From: Williamsia herbipolensis
Lineage (GTDB): Bacteria > Actinomycetota > Actinomycetes > Mycobacteriales > Mycobacteriaceae
DNA length: 64,000 bases
Assembly (NCBI RefSeq): GCF_000964005.1
Contig: NZ_JXYP01000038.1
Span: 1-64,000, forward strand
Reading direction: 5' to 3'
Positions 37,575-45,896 of the stretch are shown here, in pieces. The translations under genes were made by a program, and so were the position numbers. The notes beneath the pieces are model-generated. The model made no database searches. It worked only from the letters and a program-made list of their open reading frames with translations, and was not told the origin of the DNA. Position 1 is the first letter of the stretch. Each line of letters opens with the position of its first letter.

Positions 37575-38402
37575 ATGCATCAGCGACCGGTCGCACCACC
37601 ATCCCGCATCGCGAGTCAGGCGCTGAGCAAAGTCCCCGAGGTCACGATCTTCTTCTGGGTCATCAAGATCCTGGCGACCACGGTCGGGGAGACGGCCGCC
37701 GACTACCTGAACATGACGATGGGGTTCGGGCTGACCAACACCACCATCGTCACCGTCGCAATCCTCGTCGTCAGCCTCGCCGGCCAGTTCGCGGTCCGCC
37801 GTTACATCCCGGTCCTCTACTGGTGGATCGTGGTCGTCATCAGCGTCACCGGCACGCTGATCACCGACAATCTGACCGACAACCTCGGCGTCCCGCTGAT
37901 CGCGACCACGATCGCCTTCGCCGCCGTCCTCATCGCGGTCTTCACCGCCTGGTACGTGGTCGAGGGGACGCTGTCGATCCACTCCATCCGGACGCCACGA
38001 CGTGAAGCGTTCTACTGGCTCGCCATCCTGTTCACCTTCGCGCTGGGGACCGCCGCCGGCGACCTCATCGCCGAGAAGTTCGCGCTCGGCTACACGTGGT
38101 CGCTCGTGTTGTTCGCGGCGGTGATCGGGGCGATCACGCTGAGCCACTACGGTGTACGGCTCAACGCCGTCATCGCGTTCTGGGCTGCCTACATCATCAC
38201 TCGGCCTCTGGGAGCATCGTTGGGTGACCTGCTGACCCAACCCACCGATGCCGGCGGCTTCGGACTCGGCACCACGGGGGTCAACATCGCCTTCTTCGTC
38301 GTCATCATCGCTCTCGTCGCCTACCTCACCGCCACAAAGGTCGACCGACTCGAACAGCGTGACTCGTCGCCGGGCACGATCCGCGAGGCGGCCACATCGT
38401 GA
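37575..38402 (+). CDS. COG4705/DUF347 membrane protein (copy 1)
   Basis: A 275-aa integral membrane protein with about eight hydrophobic segments. The family signatures occur as internal repeats: KVPEVTIFFWVIKILATTVGE near residue 18 and a second TFALGTAAGDLIAEKF near 155, then AAYIITRPLGASLGD near 215. The function is not established. ATG 37575 is just before the conserved block. The next gene is its tandem paralogue, 147 bases on, then a histidine kinase, all on the same strand. Confidence 0.82.
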   Translation: MHQRPVAPPSRIASQALSKVPEVTIFFWVIKILATTVGETAADYLNMTMGFGLTNTTIVTVAILVVSLAGQFAVRRYIPVLYWWIVVVISVTGTLITDNLTDNLGVPLIATTIAFAAVLIAVFTAWYVVEGTLSIHSIRTPRREAFYWLAILFTFALGTAAGDLIAEKFALGYTWSLVLFAAVIGAITLSHYGVRLNAVIAFWAAYIITRPLGASLGDLLTQPTDAGGFGLGTTGVNIAFFVVIIALVAYLTATKVDRLEQRDSSPGTIREAATS

Positions 38403-38482
38403 CCCGAAGCGTCACGTCGTCGACAGACCGACTGTTCGGACTCGCGATGGGGTACATCGGTGTTGACGCTCCCTTTACCGTC

Positions 38483-38500
38483 CCACAGGACCCTCTCAGC
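38483..38500 (+). promoter_or_regulatory. Candidate response-regulator site before COG4705 copy 2
   Basis: CCACAGG-ACCC-TCTCAGC: one good half-site and one weak, 11 bases apart, pointing toward the gene 50 bases downstream. A similar weak/strong pair, GTTCACC-GTCT-TCTCAGG, is at 37458-37475 before copy 1. Confidence 0.42.
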
Positions 38501-38549
38501 GGGCGCTGTCCACACTGAGGACTCGTTCCCGACGACCCTGGAGTGCTTC

Positions 38550-39428
38550 GTGCCCACCTTGCGAAAATCGACACCCGACACCGCCGGTCATGCTGCGATC
38601 GCGGGCCGTTTGCGGGTCCCCGAGATCACCGCGCTGTTCTGGGCGATCAAGATCCTGACGACCGGCATGGGCGAGACCCTGTCGGACTTCCTCGGAACCC
38701 ACGGCAACGACATCCTCAACGCCGCCGCCATCCTCCTGGTGTTCGGCGCCGTGTTCGCGGTCCAGTTCCGCGTACGTCGCTACATCCCGGCCGTCTACTG
38801 GGCCTGCGTCGCCATGGTGAGCGTCCTGGGCACCGTGGTCGCCGACGTCGCTCACGCCGTCGTCGGGATCCCCTACATCGCCACCAGCGTCTTCTTCGCC
38901 GTGGCCGTCGCGGTGATCCTGGCGCTCTGGCACCGCAACACCGGCTCGCTGGACGTGCACACCATCACCGCACGCGCTCCCGAGTTGTATTACTGGGCAA
39001 CGGTCATGGCCACCTTCGCACTCGGAACCGCGCTCGGTGACCTCACCGCCAGTTCGCTGCATCTCGGCTACCTCGCCAGCACCATGGTCTTCGCGGTGGT
39101 CATCGTGATCCCCCTCATCGCCTGGCGACGCGGCGCCAACCCCGTCCTGACGTTCTGGGCCGCGTACGTGGTGACCCGGCCACTCGGTGCGTCGGCGGCC
39201 GACTGGCTCGCCGATCCGACGTCGAAGAGCGGCTTGGGCTGGGGCACAGGGCCTGTCACAGTAGCGTGGCTCGCTGCGATCGTCGTTCTCGTGGCGATCG
39301 TGGCCGTCGGTCAGCGGCGGTCGACGAACACGGTGCCCGCCGAGGCCGGGAGCGCACGGGAGCCGGCGGACCTCGACCGGGCCACGAAGCCCGATGTGAT
39401 GACGAGGGTGCCCGGGCACCGGTCATGA
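38550..39428 (+). CDS. COG4705/DUF347 membrane protein (copy 2)
   Basis: A 292-aa paralogue of the preceding gene: RVPEITALFWAIKILTTGMGE, TFALGTALGDLTASS and AAYVVTRPLGASAAD are all conserved. GTG 38550 is chosen because GGAG lies six bases upstream and the family block starts about 25 residues later; an upstream start at 38460 adds 30 unlikely residues. The C-terminal 40 residues are hydrophilic. The histidine kinase gene begins 55 bases later and is probably co-transcribed. Confidence 0.82.
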   Translation: MPTLRKSTPDTAGHAAIAGRLRVPEITALFWAIKILTTGMGETLSDFLGTHGNDILNAAAILLVFGAVFAVQFRVRRYIPAVYWACVAMVSVLGTVVADVAHAVVGIPYIATSVFFAVAVAVILALWHRNTGSLDVHTITARAPELYYWATVMATFALGTALGDLTASSLHLGYLASTMVFAVVIVIPLIAWRRGANPVLTFWAAYVVTRPLGASAADWLADPTSKSGLGWGTGPVTVAWLAAIVVLVAIVAVGQRRSTNTVPAEAGSAREPADLDRATKPDVMTRVPGHRS

Positions 39429-39483
39429 ACCCGTTCGCTCCGTGGACCACCGTGATGCGCGAGGATCCGCCTACTCTGCAGCG

Positions 39484-40884
39484 ATGAGCTCGCGAATGCG
39501 GTCCGCTGTGCGCGCAGTGGGCCATCACCTGGCGGGGGTGCGTGTCCGCCTGACGGTGGTGGCGACCGTTCTCCTGGCGGTCGCCCTCGCCTGCGCGGCC
39601 GCGATCATGCTGTCGGTACTGCACAATTCTCTGCTGAACTCCGCCGACGCGGCGGCGGCGGCGAGGGCCACCCAGATCGCGGCGACCGTGCGCACGGAAT
39701 CGCTGCAGGGCATCGACGCCGAGACCGTGGCGCCATCGAAGGATCTCGACATCATCCAGGTCCTCGATGCGGCCGGGCGCGTGCGGGCCTCGAGTCCCTC
39801 GGGCCGCGGTGGTCGGGTGGTCGATCCGGTCGCGGTCGGCGCGCACGAGACCATCGACGGCGCTCAGATCGATGGCCGAGGCGATGAATTCCGGACCACG
39901 GTGGTCGGGGTCGACTCGCCGGCGGGACCATTGACCATCGCCGTCGGTGCCGCCGAAGGACCCATCAACGACGTCGTGATCACCGTCGCGATCCTTTTCT
40001 GCGCGGTGTTCCCGATCATCCTGTTGGTGTTGGCCTTCGCCTCATACCTTTTCGTCGGCCGCGTGCTCCGGCCCGTCGAGGGCATCCGCGCCCAGGTCGC
40101 GGAGATGTCGAGCAAGGATCTCAGCGCCCGGGTACCCGAGTCAGGGGCGGGCGACGAGATCTCGACGCTCGCGAGAACCATGAACGCGATGCTCGACCGC
40201 CTCCAGCTCGCGCGCGAACAGCAACTGCGGTTCGTCGGCGACGCGTCCCACGAGCTGCGCAGCCCGCTGATGAGCATCTACGGTCTGCTCGATCTCGCCC
40301 GCACCACCGGCCGACCACTCGATCTCGCGACGATCGACTCGATCATGCTGCCCGAGGTGTCGCGGCTGCAGGCGATGGTCGACGATCTGCTGCTCCTCGC
40401 CAAGGCCGACGAACGCGGGATCCCTGTCGTCATGGAAGACGTGGATCTCGACGACATCGTGGCCGAGGCGGCACATCGCACCGACACCCTCAGCCCCATC
40501 ACCATCCGTGCGCGGGTGACACCGATCCGGGTCAGCGGTGACCGCGAGAAGCTCTCGCGTGCAGTACGTAATGTTGTCGACAACGCTGTGCGCCATGCGC
40601 ATTCGGCGGTGACCATGACCATGGCGACGACCGAGGACGGCATGGGACAGATCGTCGTGAGCGACGACGGCCCCGGGATCCCGGCCGCAGAGCGAGAGCG
40701 GATCTTCGACCGGTTCGTGCGTCTCGACGCAGACCGGGAACGTTCCGCCGGAGGGTCCGGCCTGGGCCTCGCCATCGTGAGCGAGATCGTGCGCGCGCAT
40801 GCGGGGACGGTGCGCGCAGGCGAGGCGCCCGGCGGGGGTGCCGCGATCACCATCAGCGTCCCGACGAGCGCATCGGCGGAGTGA
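39484..40884 (+). CDS. Sensor histidine kinase
   Basis: A 466-aa kinase. Two membrane segments (about 22-45 and 160-185) flank an extracytoplasmic sensor region of about 115 residues; a HAMP domain follows (VGRVLRPVEGIRAQV). The phosphoacceptor is His256 in DASHELRSPL; N, G1 and G2 boxes are NVVDNAVRHA, DDGPGIP and GSGLGLAI. Likely partner is the OmpR-type regulator encoded convergently at 40906, 21 bases away. Such tail-to-tail order is unusual; here each half is instead the last gene of a row with membrane-protein genes. Confidence 0.93.
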   Translation: MSSRMRSAVRAVGHHLAGVRVRLTVVATVLLAVALACAAAIMLSVLHNSLLNSADAAAAARATQIAATVRTESLQGIDAETVAPSKDLDIIQVLDAAGRVRASSPSGRGGRVVDPVAVGAHETIDGAQIDGRGDEFRTTVVGVDSPAGPLTIAVGAAEGPINDVVITVAILFCAVFPIILLVLAFASYLFVGRVLRPVEGIRAQVAEMSSKDLSARVPESGAGDEISTLARTMNAMLDRLQLAREQQLRFVGDASHELRSPLMSIYGLLDLARTTGRPLDLATIDSIMLPEVSRLQAMVDDLLLLAKADERGIPVVMEDVDLDDIVAEAAHRTDTLSPITIRARVTPIRVSGDREKLSRAVRNVVDNAVRHAHSAVTMTMATTEDGMGQIVVSDDGPGIPAAERERIFDRFVRLDADRERSAGGSGLGLAIVSEIVRAHAGTVRAGEAPGGGAAITISVPTSASAE

Positions 40885-40912
40885 GAGTCGCCGTCGATCC
40901 CCGACTCACTCG
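40880..40912. terminator. Stem-loop between convergent kinase and regulator
   Basis: GAGTGAGAGTCG pairs with CGACTCACTC, with a small bulge, across the 21-base gap and into both stops. Likely shared terminator. Confidence 0.42.
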
Positions 40913-41577
40913 TCGAGCCGGTACCCGACGCCGCGGATCGTCTGCAGGCTGGTGACACCGAACGGTCGGTCGACACGTCGGCGCAGATAGCCGATGTAGA
41001 CCTCGACGATGTTCTCGTCGCCTTCGTAGTTCACGTCCCACACCCCCTGCAGGATCTCGTTCTTGGTCAGAACCTGCCCCTTGTGTCGCATCAAGAACTC
41101 GAGGAGACCGAATTCGCGTGGCGTGAGGGTGATCTCGACGTTCCCGCGCCGGACGCGGTGCGCGGAGGGGTCCAGTGACAGCGATCCGGCGGTCAACGTG
41201 ACGGGACGCTCGGGAGCGCCGCGGCGGACGAGCGCGCGCACTCGTGCGATGAGGACGGCGACCGAGAAGGGTTTGATCAGATAGTCATCGGCCCCGAACT
41301 CGAAGGCGTCCACCTGATCGTGGTCGCCGTCTTTCGCGGTCAACATCAACACCGGTGTCCAGACGGAGCGTTGCCGCAACGTCCGGACCACCTCGTAGCC
41401 GTTGAGCCTCGGCATCATGATGTCGAGAACGATGACCTCGTAGGTGGTGGTCGAGGCGAGGTGGAGTCCGTCTTCGCCGTTGTGCGCCAGCTCGACGACC
41501 CAGCCCTCGGCGACCAGCGTGCGCCGCAACGTCTCAGCGCCGTTCCGATCGTCCTCGACCACCAGGACCCGCATCAT
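40906..41577 (-). CDS. OmpR/PhoB-family response regulator
   Basis: A 223-aa regulator. Receiver domain 1-120 with phosphoacceptor Asp52 in VLDIMMP and the conserved Lys in YLIKPF; winged-helix DNA-binding domain about 130-223 (LTPREFGLLEFLMRHKGQVL, YIGYLRRRVD, TIRGVGYRL). Similar in build to CutR/TcrA/MprA-type actinobacterial regulators. It lies 49 bases after uppP on the same strand and is convergent with the kinase. TCTCAGC-type 11-bp-spaced sites before uppP suggest autoregulation. Confidence 0.93.
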   Translation of the reverse strand: MMRVLVVEDDRNGAETLRRTLVAEGWVVELAHNGEDGLHLASTTTYEVIVLDIMMPRLNGYEVVRTLRQRSVWTPVLMLTAKDGDHDQVDAFEFGADDYLIKPFSVAVLIARVRALVRRGAPERPVTLTAGSLSLDPSAHRVRRGNVEITLTPREFGLLEFLMRHKGQVLTKNEILQGVWDVNYEGDENIVEVYIGYLRRRVDRPFGVTSLQTIRGVGYRLDE

Positions 41578-41626
41578 CGACCTCCGCTCGCGATGGCCTG
41601 AACCGTGCTCCGGCGTCGGACACCTG

Positions 41627-42463
41627 TCATGTCGCAGTCAACACCCCGGACCCGAGAAGTGCGATCAGGACCAGGCCCAGCGCCACGCGGTAGCCGACGA
41701 AATAGGTGATCGGGTGTCGCCCCACGAACCGCAGGAGCCAGGCGATGCTGGCGTAGGCGACGACGAGGCTGACCAGCGTGGCCACCGCGGTGGCCGCCCA
41801 GCCCACCCCGTGGGAGATGTCCTTGGCCGACGTCGCGGCCTCGTAGCCGCCCGCGGCCAGCAGCGCGGGAATGGACAGATAGAACGACAGGCGGGTCGCG
41901 GCCACGCGGTCGAGCCCCCGGAACAGTCCCGCCGAGATCGTGGCGCCCGACCGCGACACACCCGGGATGAGCGCTATGCACTGCAGCACTCCGACGACCA
42001 CACCGTCGACGACCGTCACATCGCGACCCGTCCGTCGCTGCGTCGCGACACGCTCGGCCAGATACATCACGACGCTCCAGACGATCAGCGCCGCGGCGAC
42101 CACCCACAGACTGCGCAGCGGTCCCGAGACGACGTCTTTGGCGAGGAACCCCACGATCCCGATCGGGATCGATCCGATGATCACCGTCCACGCCATCCGG
42201 TAATCGGGGTTGTCACGGTCGGATGCCGACCGTAGACCCCGTACCCAGGCGACGATCAAGCCGACGATGTCGGAGAAGAAGTAGATGATCACCGCCGCGA
42301 TCGCCCCGACCTGGATGATCGCGGTGAACGCCGTCACCGACGCGTCGTCGATCCGCAACCCCATCAGCTTCTCGGCGATGGTCAGGTGACCTGTCGACGA
42401 GACCGGCAGGAACTCCGTCAGTCCCTCCACGATCCCGAGCACGATGGCCTGGATGATGTTCAC
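41627..42463 (-). CDS. uppP: Undecaprenyl-diphosphate phosphatase (UppP/BacA)
   Basis: A 278-aa integral membrane phosphatase recycling the C55 or C50 polyprenyl carrier for envelope synthesis; overproduction gives bacitracin resistance in other bacteria. Catalytic motifs are GLTEFLPVSSTGHL near residue 15 and PGVSRSGATIS near 175. GTG 42463 is chosen: GGAGGAGA lies about ten bases upstream and the family sequence starts right there. First gene of an apparent operon with the response regulator. Confidence 0.95.
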   Translation of the reverse strand: MNIIQAIVLGIVEGLTEFLPVSSTGHLTIAEKLMGLRIDDASVTAFTAIIQVGAIAAVIIYFFSDIVGLIVAWVRGLRSASDRDNPDYRMAWTVIIGSIPIGIVGFLAKDVVSGPLRSLWVVAAALIVWSVVMYLAERVATQRRTGRDVTVVDGVVVGVLQCIALIPGVSRSGATISAGLFRGLDRVAATRLSFYLSIPALLAAGGYEAATSAKDISHGVGWAATAVATLVSLVVAYASIAWLLRFVGRHPITYFVGYRVALGLVLIALLGSGVLTAT

Positions 42464-42532
42464 TCCGACGTCTCCTCCGACTCGACCGCGAAGGACGGAC
42501 CTGCCCACGCGTCAGTAGGAGACCACAGCGCC

Positions 42533-42550
42533 GCTGAAGAATCGCTGAGA
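42533..42550 (-). promoter_or_regulatory. OmpR-type direct repeat before uppP-response regulator operon
   Basis: On the minus strand TCTCAGC-GATT-CTTCAGC, half-sites 11 bases apart, about 70 bases upstream of the uppP start and pointing toward it. Same half-site and spacing as 37320-37337. Confidence 0.6.
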
Positions 42551-42560
42551 GACGAGGCAA

Positions 42561-43868
42561 CTACTTCTTGTCGCCCTTCTCTTTCCCGATCCCGTTCCCG
42601 TTCCCGATCCCGTTCCCGTTCCCGTTGCCGTTGCCACCGGGCGGCGCCGCGGGCACGACCGCGTTGGTAGGGGGCGTCGGAGCGGCTGCGGGTCTCGGAG
42701 AGTCTGCGGTCGGCGGATCGGCTGCGGCCGTCGGCGTGGCGACCGCGGACGTCGCGACCGCGGTCGATGACGGCGCGGCCCCGCGCGACACCGGCGCGGC
42801 GGAGGAGATGGCCGGTGAGGGTTGCACGCCGGCCGGCGCAGAATCCGGGCCCGACGCGATCCACAGGACTGCACCGATCCCCACGGCCACCATCGCGACT
42901 CCCATGGCCCACGACCACCACGGGAGTCGAGCGGCCGTGCGGGCCGGCACCTGCGCCCCGGCGAACACCGGCTCGGGCTGCGCGGCGGTGAACACCGCGG
43001 TGGGTGCGGGCGCCCCGTGCTCGATGTCGCGCAGGCGTGCGGCCACCGACACCGCGGTGGGTCGGTCGGCAGGTGCACGCGCGGTCATGTCGGTCAGGAG
43101 CGACGCCCAGGCCGGCCCGAACTCGATCGGCACGGCGGGATCGCTCTGTAACCGCGCCATCGCCGACGCGACCGCGGTCCCCTCGAACACCATTCGCCCG
43201 GTGAGACATTCGATGAGCAGCAGGCCGAGTGCGTAGACATCACCGGGTGGTCCCGTCGCGCTGCTCCCGGTCGCCTGCTCGGGACTCATGTAGTGCACGG
43301 TCCCGACCGTGGTCCCGTGCTCGGTGAGGTGCTCGGCGTCGATCACGCGAGAGATACCGAAATCGGCGAGTTTCGACGACTGCTCGCGGCCGCCGACGGG
43401 TGGGCTCGGCATCAGGATGTTGGCGGGCTTGATGTCCCGGTGCACCACCCCCGCAGCGTGGATGTAGGCGAGGGCGTCGGCCAACTCTCGACCGATCTGC
43501 GCCACGGCCGCCGGCGGCAGCGCGCGATCCCCCCGATGGGTACCGAGCGTCGGACCGTCGACGAGTTCCATGATCAGGTACGGGACATCGACCCCGTCGA
43601 GGTCCTGCGTGGTCCCCGCGTCGAAGAGGCTGATCAGGCCCGGGTGCGACAGCGACGCCAGCGTGCGCATCTCGGCTTCGACACGGCGTCGATCGTCCAC
43701 CGAACGGGGGTGGACGCGGAAGAGCTTGACGGCGACCGGACGGCCGAGGAGCTCATCGGTGGCTCCGTACACGTCGGCCATGGCACCTCGTCCGAGCGCG
43801 CGGCCGAGACGGTAGCGTCCGGCGACCACCCGCGCGTCGGCCGGCACACCGCCCGCCACTGTCGTCAT
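42561..43868 (-). CDS. Membrane Ser/Thr protein kinase with Gly-Asn repeat tail
   Basis: A 435-aa Hanks-type kinase. The P-loop LGRGAMADVYG and catalytic Lys48 (VAVKLF) begin the domain; HRDIKPANIL, DFGIS and the MSPEQATG activation segment follow. One membrane helix is at 317-337 (WWSWAMGVAMVAVGIGAVLW). The outer part is about 98 residues of Ser/Ala/Pro followed by a Gly-Asn/Gly-Ile dipeptide run and a lysine-rich end; there is no PASTA domain. ATG 43868 has TAGGAGC upstream. The gene ends 10 bases from the uppP promoter site. Confidence 0.92.
   Translation of the reverse strand: MTTVAGGVPADARVVAGRYRLGRALGRGAMADVYGATDELLGRPVAVKLFRVHPRSVDDRRRVEAEMRTLASLSHPGLISLFDAGTTQDLDGVDVPYLIMELVDGPTLGTHRGDRALPPAAVAQIGRELADALAYIHAAGVVHRDIKPANILMPSPPVGGREQSSKLADFGISRVIDAEHLTEHGTTVGTVHYMSPEQATGSSATGPPGDVYALGLLLIECLTGRMVFEGTAVASAMARLQSDPAVPIEFGPAWASLLTDMTARAPADRPTAVSVAARLRDIEHGAPAPTAVFTAAQPEPVFAGAQVPARTAARLPWWSWAMGVAMVAVGIGAVLWIASGPDSAPAGVQPSPAISSAAPVSRGAAPSSTAVATSAVATPTAAADPPTADSPRPAAAPTPPTNAVVPAAPPGGNGNGNGNGIGNGNGIGKEKGDKK
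42583..42636. repeat. Hexanucleotide tandem repeat in kinase gene
   Basis: Nine consecutive hexamers of TTCCCG/ATCCCG/TTGCCG type encode the kinase's (Gly-Asn/Ile) tail. Hexamer changes preserve the frame, so the tail length could vary between strains. Confidence 0.85.
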
Positions 43869-43993
43869 CGATGCTCCTACCGCGAGACCCTGCCTGTCGG
43901 TGGAGCCTATCGCCGCCGACTCGCGGCCCGGACCGAGCGTGTTGGCACAATGCTCTGGGGGTGGAGGACCGGGGACCGAGGAAGGATCCACGC

Positions 43994-45256
43994 GTGCGCC
44001 CATCGACCGATGCGGCCGAGCCGTCACCGATGACGGTCGACATCGAGACCGTCTATCAGCCCGTTGTCGAGGTCGAGACCCGTGCGGTGGTCGGATTCGA
44101 GGCCCTCACCCGCGCGCCGTCCGGCGTCTGGTCGTCTGCGGGTGCGATGTTCCACGCCGCGGAACAACAGAACCTGACCGTGGAGTTCGACTGGCGGTGT
44201 CGTGTCACCTCGCTGCGCGGTGCGCTCGCCGGCGGCTTCCCGAGCGGCTTGACCCTGTTCCTCAACGCCGAACCGGCGGCGCTCGACGCCACGCCTCCGG
44301 CGGACGCCCATCCGGTGCTCACGGCCGCGCGCGGGCTGTCGGTGACGGTGGAGATCACCGAGCGACACCTCATGCGCGATCCGGCCGGACTGCTGCGGGC
44401 CGTCGAACATGCGCGGCGTCTGGGATGGCGGATCGCGCTCGACGACGTGGGCGCGGACTCCTCGAGCCTCGCGATGCTCGAGCTGCTGCGACCCGACGTC
44501 ATCAAACTCGACATGAGCCTGGTCCAGGAGCGTCTCGCGCCCGATGCTGCCGACACCATTGTCACCGCGGTCCGGACCGAGGCCGATCGGACCGGGGCGG
44601 TGATCGTCGCCGAGGGGATCGAGAACGAGCGCCACGAGCAGCGCGCGATCGATCTCGGCGCCCACCACGGGCAGGGCTATTTCTACGGTCGCCCCGGTCC
44701 GCTTCCGACCTTCGGTCCGTCGGGCGATCTGGCAGAGGGGATCGATCGGGCGCCGCTGCCCGCGGTGACCGTCCGCGACCCGGCCGCGGTCACGCCCTGG
44801 GGTGTGTGCCGATCCGTCGCGGGGCGCCACGGCATCGACGGGAACGACCTCGCCGCGTCGGAGGAGCGGCTACTCGCGCGTGCGGCGCAGCTCGGTCCGT
44901 CCGCGATGGTCTTCGTCACGATCCCGTCGTCGAACGATGTCTCGCCTGATCGCCACGCCCTGCTGCGCGATGTCGCATCGCGCACGGCGTTGACGGCCGT
45001 CTTCCACACCACACGAGTCGGCGACGAGACCGGCTCACGCGCCGTGGTCATCGACACCGAGGAGCCGTTGGCGCGTGAGCGATCCGTCATCGTGGTGTCG
45101 CCGACGTTCACCGCGTCGTCGGTCGCGCTCGAGGCCGGTCAGGCGGCCGACGGCTCACGACGGTACGAACGAGTGCTCACCGAGGATCGCGAGATCGCAC
45201 TCGGCGCGGCGACGTTGTTGGCTCGTCGGATCCCCGCGCACGATCCCGTCGGATGA
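43994..45256 (+). CDS. EAL-domain phosphodiesterase with C-terminal DICT-like sensor
   Basis: A 420-aa protein. EAL domain about 18-245: GFEALTR, LFLNAEP, EITERHL, DDVGADSSSLAML, IKLDMSL, AEGIE and GQGYFYG, so metal-binding and catalytic residues are present (DDVG instead of the usual DDFG). C-terminal 150 residues resemble the DICT sensory domain (LARERSVIVVSPTF ... RYERVLTEDREIALGAATLL). Predicted to hydrolyse cyclic di-GMP. GTG 43994 has GAGGAAGGA seven bases upstream. Divergent from the Ser/Thr kinase with a 125-base gap. A diguanylate cyclase is at 49971. Confidence 0.88.
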   Translation: MRPSTDAAEPSPMTVDIETVYQPVVEVETRAVVGFEALTRAPSGVWSSAGAMFHAAEQQNLTVEFDWRCRVTSLRGALAGGFPSGLTLFLNAEPAALDATPPADAHPVLTAARGLSVTVEITERHLMRDPAGLLRAVEHARRLGWRIALDDVGADSSSLAMLELLRPDVIKLDMSLVQERLAPDAADTIVTAVRTEADRTGAVIVAEGIENERHEQRAIDLGAHHGQGYFYGRPGPLPTFGPSGDLAEGIDRAPLPAVTVRDPAAVTPWGVCRSVAGRHGIDGNDLAASEERLLARAAQLGPSAMVFVTIPSSNDVSPDRHALLRDVASRTALTAVFHTTRVGDETGSRAVVIDTEEPLARERSVIVVSPTFTASSVALEAGQAADGSRRYERVLTEDREIALGAATLLARRIPAHDPVG

Positions 45257-45284
45257 GCGTCGTTCGTCGTCGAACGTGTCGGGC

Positions 45285-45698
45285 TCAGTCGGCCCCGGGC
45301 GCGAGAAACGCCGCGGGCGGACGGTACGGCTCGACGTAGTTCGTCGCCGGTGACCCTCCCGTGCCGGGGTAGGCGCGGCGGTACCGCGAACGCTTCACGC
45401 GTGCGATGTGCTCCTGCAGGGTGCGATCACCACGTGCCATGGCGCGAGAGCGGATGGAATAGATCGTCAGACCGTAGAGGACGACCCAGACGACGAGTGC
45501 GGCGATGCCGGCGACGGTGAGGCCTGTGGCGACACCCGCCAGACCCAGTGCGAACGCTGCGGATCCGAACATGAACGCCGCCCATCCGACCTGACCCCAG
45601 ACCGCTGCGCGCCGTAGGCGTGCTCGGCGTTGCCGTGCCGCGCTCATCGGCGGCGCGTGACGCAGGTGGGGCGACGAGAAACTCATGGTGACGGCCAT
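45285..45698 (-). CDS. Two-helix membrane protein, 137 aa
   Basis: Function unknown. A basic N-terminus (RQRRARLRRAAVWGQ) precedes two hydrophobic segments (about 35-56 and 60-80), then a basic and Pro/Tyr-rich cytoplasmic tail. ATG 45698 has a textbook AGGAGG eight bases upstream. Convergent with the EAL gene, 28-base gap. Confidence 0.72.
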   Translation of the reverse strand: MAVTMSFSSPHLRHAPPMSAARQRRARLRRAAVWGQVGWAAFMFGSAAFALGLAGVATGLTVAGIAALVVWVVLYGLTIYSIRSRAMARGDRTLQEHIARVKRSRYRRAYPGTGGSPATNYVEPYRPPAAFLAPGAD

Positions 45699-45896
45699 AG
45701 CGCTAACCTCCTACGGTGTGATCTGGGCCACATCGTCACGTCAGAATACCGCCGCCCGCTCCTGAACTACCTGTTCAGAACCTGAGAATCTGAACGCATT
45801 CTCTGAGCGAACGGGTCGGGGCGATGAACCCGTGCCCGATGGCACACGCGTACCGCCGGAACCCCCTTTTGCGCCCCTTTGTCACTGTGCGGTCTG

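Noticed and set aside
42561-43868. The receptor kinase as PknB with PASTA domains
   Set aside because: The outer region is only low-complexity Ser/Ala/Pro and Gly-Asn sequence, with no PASTA repeat.
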